A stretch of 10,142 nt of DNA, taken from the NCBI GenBank assembly GCA_021805405.1, contig JAJZFK010000542.1:1-10142 (forward strand), in the 5' to 3' direction. The notes under the pieces were generated by a model that ran no database searches, had not been told where the DNA came from, and saw only the letters and a list, made by a program, of their open reading frames with translations. The translations under genes were made by a program, and so were the position numbers. The DNA is from a bacterium (GTDB lineage Bacteria; Armatimonadota; Chthonomonadetes; Chthonomonadales; Chthonomonadaceae). Of the stretch, positions 1 to 6,356 are shown piece after piece. How positions within the stretch are numbered: the stretch's first letter is position 1; every line of letters starts with the position of its first letter.

Positions 1-1
1 C

Positions 2-1822
2 CAGCAGGCGGGTGTAGTCGACGAGAGTAAGTCGCTTAATGAGGGGGCGCTTCTCTGTAAGGGCTTTGAAGTTGACAGTTGGTGGGGTTGGGCGCCCTAT
101 GCCCGCTCGGGAATGTTTGATCCAGATAAGCCGATTAGAGACTTTACAGAAGAAGAGCGGACTAATCTGTTCTATCTAGACGATGGGCGCAAAATCAAGT
201 TGGAGAAGATAAGCCTCACTTATCAGGGGGTCGTACCTCGCCTTAACCGCTCGCTGGGAAGCAAAGATCCCGATGCGTTGCAGCCGCATGTCCGTGCCCA
301 ATATGATCGAATATTCACGCGAAAAGTTTGCCCCGCCTGTAATGGCACGCGCCTTAATCGAGAGGTTCTCGGAAGTACGGTAGTGGGAAAAAACATTGCG
401 CAACTATCGTCTATGCAGGTGAGCGACCTGGGGGTGCTTGTGCGTACTATCGCGGCACCACAGGTTGGTCCTATGCTTGCAGCACTCGCCGGTCGTCTGG
501 AGGATCTCGTAACCATCGGCCTGGGTTATCTCAGCTTGGACCGCGAAAGCTCCAGCCTCTCCGGCGGTGAGAGTCAACGGGTTAAAATGGTGCGTCATCT
601 CGGTTCCTCACTTACCGACATAACCTATGTATTCGATGAACCTTCCGTTGGCCTTCATCCCCACGACGTAGGGCGCCTTGCGCTGCTAATGCAACAGTTG
701 CGGGATAAGGGTAACACTGTGCTCATTGTGGAGCACAAGCCCGACATGATCGCTATTGCTGACCACGTTGTAGATATGGGACCTTCTGCAGGCACGCACG
801 GTGGCGAAGTAGTTTACCAGGGCGATTTTCGAGGATTACTTGCTTCGTCCACGCTTACAGGTAACCACATGAAGAGGCATCAGCCAATTAAGGAGAAGGT
901 CCGCGAACGTAGTGGTGAACTACAGATCAACAATGCATGCCTTAACAATCTCCAGGATGTATCGGTCAAAATTCCTACGGGTTTGCTGACCGCTGTTTCG
1001 GGAGTGGCTGGTTCTGGCAAGTCATCGCTAATCCTGGGATGCCTCGCTCGCACTTACCCCGAGATAATAGTCATAGACCAGAACCTTGCCCGTGGATCAC
1101 GCCGATCCAATACGGCGACGTACACCGGTATCCTGGATAATGTACGAAAAGCGTTTGCGAAGGCGAACGGTGTAGAGGCCTCGCTGTTTTCTGCCAATTC
1201 AAAAGGAGCCTGCCCAGACTGTAACGGTTTGGGCGTGACATTCACGGACCTCGCTCACCTCGATCCAATGGCAACGACCTGCGAGACCTGCGATGGTCGG
1301 CGATTTTTGCCCGCCGTACTGGAACACCTGCTACGTGGCAAATCGATTAGCGATGTCTACGAAATGAGCGTTACCGATGCCGTTAACTTTTTCGTTGAGC
1401 CAGCCATTGCCAAAATCCTGCGGGGGCTCGACGATGTTGGCCTGGGCTATCTCACACTGGGGCAGCCGCTCTCCACGCTTTCGGGAGGCGAACGGCAACG
1501 GCTTAAACTCGCTGCTGAACTTGGCAAGAAAGGCAATGTGTATGTGTTAGACGAGCCAACCACGAGCCTGCACATGAACGACGTCGATACTCTAATAGGT
1601 CTGTTCGACAGGATGGTTACCGAAGGTTCCACGGTCATTGTGATTGAACACAACCTGGATGTTATTGCCAGGGCGGACTGGGTTATTGACATGGGACCCG
1701 GAGCCGGCCAGGACGGTGGAACTGTACAGTTTCAGGGGCGGCCCGTCGATCTCGCTAAGCAAAGTAACACCCTAACCGGGCAGTTCCTGGCCAGTTGTCA
1801 ACAGTCCTCCCAGGTGATGTAG
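2..1822 (+). CDS. UvrA-like ABC ATPase (excinuclease ABC subunit A paralogue), 5' end missing
   Basis: The frame is open from base 2, so the gene begins left of the window; the ATG at 113 is internal (606 residues are visible). UvrA proteins are DNA-damage-binding tandem ABC ATPases. Visible in order are a zinc-type CxxCxGxRL motif (about 329-355), the first ABC signature LSGGESQ (557-577) with Walker B DEPSVGLHP (about 635-661), the second Walker A GVAGSGKSS (about 1001-1027), a second zinc module with CPDC and CETC (about 1211 and 1280), then signature LSGGERQR (about 1478) and Walker B DEPTTSLH. The first Walker A lies outside the window. The text around CPACNGTRL and the short linker recall the small UvrA paralogues of about 750-800 residues found in actinobacteria and others, some linked to drug self-resistance, rather than the roughly 940-residue repair UvrA. 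Whether the UvrB-binding domain is absent cannot be seen. The second Walker B has Ser where UvrA usually has Gly (TTGLH). Family call sure; subfamily likely. Confidence 0.9.
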   Translation, partial: QQAGVVDESKSLNEGALLCKGFEVDSWWGWAPYARSGMFDPDKPIRDFTEEERTNLFYLDDGRKIKLEKISLTYQGVVPRLNRSLGSKDPDALQPHVRAQYDRIFTRKVCPACNGTRLNREVLGSTVVGKNIAQLSSMQVSDLGVLVRTIAAPQVGPMLAALAGRLEDLVTIGLGYLSLDRESSSLSGGESQRVKMVRHLGSSLTDITYVFDEPSVGLHPHDVGRLALLMQQLRDKGNTVLIVEHKPDMIAIADHVVDMGPSAGTHGGEVVYQGDFRGLLASSTLTGNHMKRHQPIKEKVRERSGELQINNACLNNLQDVSVKIPTGLLTAVSGVAGSGKSSLILGCLARTYPEIIVIDQNLARGSRRSNTATYTGILDNVRKAFAKANGVEASLFSANSKGACPDCNGLGVTFTDLAHLDPMATTCETCDGRRFLPAVLEHLLRGKSISDVYEMSVTDAVNFFVEPAIAKILRGLDDVGLGYLTLGQPLSTLSGGERQRLKLAAELGKKGNVYVLDEPTTSLHMNDVDTLIGLFDRMVTEGSTVIVIEHNLDVIARADWVIDMGPGAGQDGGTVQFQGRPVDLAKQSNTLTGQFLASCQQSSQVM

Positions 1823-2230
1823 GCAACAGTTTAGCGAATGGCAACGCAAGTTGTTTTGGTGTTAGGTGTTGTACGAGCAGCCTTTACAGCGAGATTTAGC
1901 CTGCTTGTAACTGCCATGGTGAATTCAGTGGTCCGACAGATGGAACGTTACCGAAGTTTATCCCATAGCTGAGGTACCAAACGAGGCCAACGTACTGCCA
2001 CATGGGAGCCGAACCCAACTAAGAATGGGGATAAGGTGCGTTACTTACACCGGAATTGTAAGTGAAACAGGGCACTAGAAACCACCATGTGTGAACAACA
2101 GAAGATGGTATACCCTCGCCTTACTGCAGTGCGTTGTAAGATGCATGCCTGCAGCACCGGGCTGTAAGAGCAAGATTATAGGTAGGACGTTTACAGGTAG
2201 GTGATTGCGGCCGCCAGGAATGTGACAAAG
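1823..2230. other. Non-coding stretch between convergent genes
   Basis: No convincing gene is visible in these roughly 400 bases. Just after the UvrA-like stop, CAAC-GCAA-GTTG (1842-1853) followed by TTTT forms a short GNRA-capped hairpin that could be a weak terminator. A 7-bp inverted repeat, ACTTACA (2043-2049) with TGTAAGT (2057-2063), has a 7-base loop and no T-run. An 11-base near-repeat, TTATAGGTAGG (2176-2186) and TTACAGGTAGG (2191-2201), is spaced 15 bases apart. The hexamer TGTAAG recurs in the region. None can be given a function from sequence alone. Confidence 0.5.
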
Positions 2231-2272
2231 AGACAGCCACACAGCGCCATGTTTGACGCAGTGTGGCTGTCT
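2224..2272 (-). terminator. Hairpin terminator of the polyferredoxin operon
   Basis: A perfect 12-bp inverted repeat, AGACAGCCACAC (2231-2242) and GTGTGGCTGTCT (2261-2272), with an 18-base loop starts six bases beyond the polyferredoxin stop codon. Read on the minus strand, the stem is followed by CTTTGTC, a short and interrupted U-run. Position and stem strength fit an intrinsic terminator; the poor U-run leaves some doubt, and the stem could instead protect the transcript's 3' end. Confidence 0.72.
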
Positions 2273-2278
2273 TAACAA

Positions 2279-4438
2279 TTACTGCGAGGCGGTGGGATCG
2301 GGGTTGTATGCTGCGCCGGAGGAGCTGCCGTTTCCTCCGCTTGGTCCATCTAGCGCGATGTGTTTAGCGAGTTCCTCTTTGGTTGAGGCATACTGTGCGT
2401 CCTTGCCAACATCCTTGCGTGCATCCCAGTTGCCGCGCCAGAATCCGTCGTCCCACTTCTCGGCCGGCTCCTTGAAGTTGCGGTCTTCCTGATAGGTATA
2501 AACGACGATGGCATGGGTAGGCATTACAGGGCAGTGGTATTCACACAATCCGCAACCTGTGCACAGCCGTTCATCTACGGTTGGCACTCGTTTTTTGCGT
2601 CCGCGGTTGTCTTCCTTGCCCGTAGCGTCTACATGATCTATCGGGAGAGTGGGGTCCTTGGGCAGCGTGTCATCGAACGTATCGCGGAATACTACCGCAG
2701 AGTATGGGCACACTTCAGCACACACAATGCAGTCGCGCCCGCCATTCCAGGCAACGCAAATCGATTGGTCTACGCTGGCAAGGCCCATCTTCAGCTTGTA
2801 ACGTTTATCCTGCCACGTAAATGGACGTATGTCACCCGTGGGGCACACGTCCCCGCAGGATGTACACTTTTCAGCGCAGGGCCCAATTGCAGGAACAAGA
2901 ATGGGCGTCCATAGTCCCTGCAAGCCGAATTCGAAAGTTGCAGGTTGAAGCGCATTGGTTGGGCACACCTTCATACACTCAGCGCAACGTGTGCACGCAG
3001 CAAGAAACTGACTCTCCGGCAGAGCACCGGGTGGCCGCATTGCCTTGTTGTTCTTGTTGTAGCGCCTTATAGTTCCCTGGTAGGCACTTGGTGAGCTCTG
3101 AGTTACCGTGCCCCACAGTACGCCAGCCCCCAACGCAGAGACCACGCGCCGCTTGCCAAGGTCAATCTCCGTTTGAGGCTCCGGTCGTGGTGCGGTTCCA
3201 TGCGGTGCCATACGGAGGGCTTCCTTGATACTCGCCGGAACGCGAGCCTGAATCTGAATGACATCGGTTGGACAGACAGTTTCGCATCTGAAACACTGAA
3301 TGCACTCACTAATGCTGTGCATTGCCTCCTGTTTGGCGTTTTTGTCCAGGTTGTCGTAGCAGCCCATGCGAGACTGAAACTCACACTTCTTGCAGTGTAT
3401 GCAGCCATCCATCTTGATGTAATGTCGTAGCCAGGAGATACGGGAGATGAGAGCGAGGAGACCGCCGTACGGACATAGATTGCGGCACCAGAACCGCTCC
3501 TGAAAACCGGACAGCCCAATAAGCCCAACGAAAATAAGCAGTACGCCAAGGCCATTGTAGTAGTGATCGGTTGGCAACCTAAGGTTGTCGATATTGTAAC
3601 CAAGGCTGTAGAGGAGCGAACCTCCATGAACGTAGTGAGAGTCCGCAACGTTCAACAGCCCGTTCCATACGTAACTCAGCGGCGGGAAGATACAGAAAGT
3701 AAATGTACGTGTTATGAGTGAAATTGGGTCGCCGAAGGTTAGAATATCTACGCCAAATGTAAGCGCGCCCAGCCCTAGCAGTAAGTAGATGTACTTCCAG
3801 TTTCGAAACCGTTTAGTGTCGCTTCGCTTCTTTGTGTAGAACAGTTTGCCTTTGCGGTATAAGAAGCGATCAGAAATGTCGATCGCAGTACCGAGGGGGC
3901 AGATCCATCCACAAAAGATACGACCGCCCCACATTGTAAGCAACAGGATGAAGAGTCCAGGACCAATGGCGTACACAGCGATTTTGTGGGAAGCAATTCC
4001 GTTCTTCAGCGTGTTGAGAAAGTCCATGAGCATGAACAGGTTTTTGTTAATGCCATAACTGTTCTCCTGAGTCGCCGTTGTCAGGAAAAATAGGACACAG
4101 AAGAGAACGAACGTAGCGACCTGCACTGCACGGCGAACCCGTACAATATTGTGTGCGCTGCGGTTGCCTGGTTGTTCGCGCATTTTGCGCTTCTGCTCTG
4201 ATGTGAACCTGGCGTACGGCCCATCGCCAATGTCCGAAGGAGAGATCGTACCCGTGGTTGCGAGCAACACTCCCTCGGCAGGTAGTGCTTCTGCCACGGG
4301 CTTCTTTTTGCGGAAGGAAGTGATCTCTGCAAGTTTGACCCGTTGCTCTGCAGGCTTGGGTTTAGAGCCACAACTGCAGCCAGATCCGCAGCCGCCACAA
4401 CTGCGCCTGACGGGAAATTCCTGAGGTATATCTGTCAT
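2279..4438 (-). CDS. Membrane polyferredoxin, NapH-NapG/MauM-type fusion with six 4Fe-4S motifs
   Basis: A 719-residue iron-sulfur protein that probably carries electrons at the cytoplasmic membrane. The first half resembles NapH: hydrophobic segments near 103-122, 153-170, 215-233 and 296-312, the two CxxxCP motifs C176GWIC180P and C318RNLC322P, and two 4Fe-4S sites (C346/349/352/360 and C379/382/385/389). The second half resembles NapG/MauM, with four sites: C482/485/488/492, C521/525/528/532, C561/570/573/577 and C626/629/632/636. At the junction, GKRRVVSALGAGVLWG (428-443) looks like a relict twin-arginine signal or membrane segment of a formerly separate NapG-like protein. The N-terminus adds an unusual CGGCGSGCSCG cluster (C14, C17, C21, C23), and the C-terminus is Gly/Ser-rich. 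The ATG is preceded by AGGAG eight bases upstream. No nap, nos or mau catalytic gene is nearby, so donor and acceptor are unknown. Last gene of the cluster, with its Shine-Dalgarno inside a hairpin shared with the upstream gene's stop. Confidence 0.9.
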   Translation of the reverse strand: MTDIPQEFPVRRSCGGCGSGCSCGSKPKPAEQRVKLAEITSFRKKKPVAEALPAEGVLLATTGTISPSDIGDGPYARFTSEQKRKMREQPGNRSAHNIVRVRRAVQVATFVLFCVLFFLTTATQENSYGINKNLFMLMDFLNTLKNGIASHKIAVYAIGPGLFILLLTMWGGRIFCGWICPLGTAIDISDRFLYRKGKLFYTKKRSDTKRFRNWKYIYLLLGLGALTFGVDILTFGDPISLITRTFTFCIFPPLSYVWNGLLNVADSHYVHGGSLLYSLGYNIDNLRLPTDHYYNGLGVLLIFVGLIGLSGFQERFWCRNLCPYGGLLALISRISWLRHYIKMDGCIHCKKCEFQSRMGCYDNLDKNAKQEAMHSISECIQCFRCETVCPTDVIQIQARVPASIKEALRMAPHGTAPRPEPQTEIDLGKRRVVSALGAGVLWGTVTQSSPSAYQGTIRRYNKNNKAMRPPGALPESQFLAACTRCAECMKVCPTNALQPATFEFGLQGLWTPILVPAIGPCAEKCTSCGDVCPTGDIRPFTWQDKRYKLKMGLASVDQSICVAWNGGRDCIVCAEVCPYSAVVFRDTFDDTLPKDPTLPIDHVDATGKEDNRGRKKRVPTVDERLCTGCGLCEYHCPVMPTHAIVVYTYQEDRNFKEPAEKWDDGFWRGNWDARKDVGKDAQYASTKEELAKHIALDGPSGGNGSSSGAAYNPDPTASQ

Positions 4439-4442
4439 GAAA

Positions 4443-4475
4443 CAGTCTCCTGGCGTTTAGCATCTCAGGAGACTG
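4443..4475 (-). promoter_or_regulatory. Hairpin burying the polyferredoxin ribosome binding site
   Basis: CAGTCTCCTG (4443-4452) and CAGGAGACTG (4466-4475) form a perfect 10-bp inverted repeat with a 13-base loop. In the minus-strand mRNA the 5' arm covers the last codons and most of the stop (TGA, 4465-4467) of the ParB-like gene. The 3' arm contains the AGGAG Shine-Dalgarno of the polyferredoxin, eight bases before its ATG. A ribosome finishing the ParB-like gene would open the stem, so translational coupling is the natural reading. No U-run follows the stem, so it is not a terminator. A DNA operator for the ParB-like protein is an alternative. Confidence 0.72.
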
Positions 4476-5199
4476 AACGTGCCTCCTGAAACGAGTGTAT
4501 CATCAACCTGATTGGTTCGCGCAACTCTTCGGGAACAAACTCGCACGTTGCAAGCCCTTTGCATTCGTAGCAACCAACATGGTCGGCTGACCGAAAAGTG
4601 CCATCCGCTCCTTCGCTGTCATCCGTCCTGGTTACTGTCTGCCGCACCACCGCAATGTGCAACTCAACCAGTTCACTGCGATCATGTTCCGCAGTACCGC
4701 GAGTGTCGCTACCTACCTGGCTGCACGGTTCACCCGGTTCGGATACCGTAGTGGACACCGGTAATGCGACCGCACGAGCCGCACGAAGAAAGCGCATTAC
4801 CTTGCTGCGACTGAAGCCCAACTCTGCCGCAACAGCGGATGCAGACCCTAGTTGGCTGACTAGCGCCTGCATCGTTCTACTATTATGAATAGCAGAAGGG
4901 CTTCGGCGATGCAGGTTTTCGGAGGCCGCTAGTGCTACAATTTCCGACTCATCGCAAACATAGCGTACAGTGCACGTAATGGTCTGCCATTGCAGTAATT
5001 GCGCCGCACCCAATCGCCTGTGCCCGGCAATTACGCGAAGGGTCCCATCAGGCAGTTCGCCAACTGCGATAGGCTGCAGAAGACCCTGTTGGTCGAGGCT
5101 TGCAGCCAACGGAGCGAGGCCGTTGTCAGTATCCAGCTGCAATAGTGCGCAATTTGGCTCCGGAAGCAGCCGCTCTATAGCGATCTCTTTCAAAATCAT
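4465..5199 (-). CDS. ParB/Spo0J-family DNA-binding protein with Cys-rich C-terminus
   Basis: A 244-residue protein with the ParB N-terminal domain. Residues 1-14 resemble the opening of the fold, LAASLDQQGLLQPIAV (31-46) is the typical 'sI...G...PI.V' segment, and VIAGHRRLGAAQLL (56-69) is the ParB box in GHRR form, which binds CTP in characterised ParB/Noc proteins. SENLHRR (93-99) matches the ENxxR motif. A helix-turn-helix lies at about 117-138 (AVAAELGFSRSKVMRFL). The remainder does not look like the ParB dimerisation domain; it ends with CYECKGLATC (C210, C213, C219), a possible metal or redox site. The ATG has AGGA eight bases upstream. No ParA partner or parS consensus (TTTCACGTGAAA core) was seen, so a local transcription regulator of the redox cluster is more likely than a partition protein; that role is inferred from position only. 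The stop overlaps the hairpin controlling the next gene. Confidence 0.85.
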   Translation of the reverse strand: MILKEIAIERLLPEPNCALLQLDTDNGLAPLAASLDQQGLLQPIAVGELPDGTLRVIAGHRRLGAAQLLQWQTITCTVRYVCDESEIVALAASENLHRRSPSAIHNSRTMQALVSQLGSASAVAAELGFSRSKVMRFLRAARAVALPVSTTVSEPGEPCSQVGSDTRGTAEHDRSELVELHIAVVRQTVTRTDDSEGADGTFRSADHVGCYECKGLATCEFVPEELREPIRLMIHSFQEARSVS

Positions 5200-5225
5200 G
5201 TTCAGTATCCTGTAAACGAGGCTTT

Positions 5226-5238
5226 ATAACCAGGTTAT
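5226..5238. promoter_or_regulatory. 13-bp palindrome upstream of the ParB-like gene, candidate operator
   Basis: ATAACC-A-GGTTAT is a perfect dyad with 6-bp arms around one central base. It lies 27 bases before the ParB-like start, inside the 98-base gap after the DUF362 gene. It overlaps the possible -10 of a weak promoter. A binding site for the ParB-like protein or another dimeric regulator is a reasonable guess; no second copy was noticed in the window. Confidence 0.4.
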
Positions 5239-5263
5239 CGGAAACTGGCACGTTTTACAGCAA
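5234..5263 (-). promoter_or_regulatory. Possible weak internal promoter before the ParB-like gene
   Basis: On the minus strand TTGCTG (5258-5263) and GATAAC (5234-5239) are separated by 18 bases, a fair sigma-70-type match. The 98-base gap is larger than the other gaps in the cluster, which leaves room for an internal promoter. The -10 overlaps the palindrome at 5226-5238, so the site could be autoregulated. Weak evidence. Confidence 0.3.
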
Positions 5264-5297
5264 CATTTTCGCATGCCGTAGGCTATGCGCAAATCAG

Positions 5298-6314
5298 CTA
5301 GATCTCCTCAATGTTTAGGCCGCTCGTATCTACCTTACCTCTTCCCAGGCTGTCTGCAATGATAAGGTGCGGTACCTGGTCAGGAGTAACCCCATTCACA
5401 GTGAGGAACTGGCAGCAATATGAGTCCATGGCCACAGGATCGGTGCCGGCCAACACCTTGTTGGGCGTTGTCACAATTCCGGGGCCCTTGGGACCCCTTG
5501 TTTGCAGGGCACGCGTTGCGTCGGTTACGATGAGGGTGGGACGAAGGTACATGTTAAGTTCTGCAATACAAGGATGAAGACCATAACGATGGTAGTCTTT
5601 TCGGTTCCATATGCAGCCCATCAGCTTCTTCATCGCAATGGTTATCACTGCCGCCTCATGGTCTTTGACGACGGGATTTACGATGAAACAGTCTGCCTCA
5701 ATAATGTCTCGTGGCAGCATCTGCTCTATGCGGTCGTAATGGTGGCGGGGATCGTAGTCTGCACCATCCGTAGTCTTGTTGGGTACTTTACTCTGGATGG
5801 CTACCTTGCGATACATTGTTGGATGATCAGGTGAAAGAAGGCTGGCCATGGTGCCCTTTACGGCATCCCTAGCACCACAAATCTGGTAGGCAAGCTTCCA
5901 GTCATCCAGAGCGTAATCAATGAGGGTTATGCGGGACGCACCGGCTTGCTGAACCATCTGGACCAACCGCCTTATAACAGCCGGGTGTGTTGTGGCTGCT
6001 TGGTCTGGTGTACGCATCCAGCCCATATTAGGCGTAATGACGACCTTGTCGCCCTTCTTTACAAAGCGACTTATACCGCCAACTGCGTTAACTGCCTGCT
6101 CGGTTATATCTCCATATGTGGTAGGGTTGCCCTCTACAACTGCGATATCGGGGATACCAGGTTGTGAGCCGGGCGCGGGTCTTATGTTCTTGGGTGACGC
6201 GAAGCCCTCACCCTGAAAGAAAGTTAGGCCGTATAGCCCACCCAGTACAGCGGTTCCACCGGCAGCCTCCAAAAACTGTCGCCTGGATTTGCCCTGTTTG
6301 TTTTCGTCAGCCAT
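5298..6314 (-). CDS. DUF362 family protein with Tat signal
   Basis: A 338-residue protein of the DUF362 family (COG2006), whose biochemical function is not established. The N-terminus carries a twin-arginine signal: KSRRQFLEAAGG (9-20), then a hydrophobic stretch to about residue 33, so folded export to the periplasm or outer face is expected. Family hallmarks are TTHPAVIRRLVQM (108-120), where DUF362 proteins have T.P..V..l, then IVNPVVKDHEAA (211-222), MKKLMGCIWNR (228-238) and LAGTDPVAMDSYCCQFL (288-304). Many relatives end in a 4Fe-4S ferredoxin domain; this one does not, and its six cysteines are scattered. I chose the ATG at 6314 because GGAGAAGGA precedes it at suitable distance; an in-frame TTG at 6344 would add ten residues that bury the Tat signal and has a poorer site. 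It follows the DUF6599-like gene by 42 bases and is probably co-transcribed. Together with the polyferredoxin it suggests a membrane electron-transfer partner. Confidence 0.9.
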   Translation of the reverse strand: MADENKQGKSRRQFLEAAGGTAVLGGLYGLTFFQGEGFASPKNIRPAPGSQPGIPDIAVVEGNPTTYGDITEQAVNAVGGISRFVKKGDKVVITPNMGWMRTPDQAATTHPAVIRRLVQMVQQAGASRITLIDYALDDWKLAYQICGARDAVKGTMASLLSPDHPTMYRKVAIQSKVPNKTTDGADYDPRHHYDRIEQMLPRDIIEADCFIVNPVVKDHEAAVITIAMKKLMGCIWNRKDYHRYGLHPCIAELNMYLRPTLIVTDATRALQTRGPKGPGIVTTPNKVLAGTDPVAMDSYCCQFLTVNGVTPDQVPHLIIADSLGRGKVDTSGLNIEEI

Positions 6315-6356
6315 ATCTCTAAGTTCCTTCTCCGCGGCGCCCAACGCGTCCGGTGA

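Noticed and set aside
2075..2278. 67-codon minus-strand frame in the gap after the UvrA-like gene
   Set aside because: It runs through the terminator hairpin and begins beyond the polyferredoxin stop, with no ribosome site or recognisable protein.
3103..3648. 181-codon minus-strand frame inside the polyferredoxin gene
   Set aside because: It overlaps the NapH/NapG coding sequence in another frame and shows no domain or motif; the polyferredoxin frame has all the iron-sulfur signatures.
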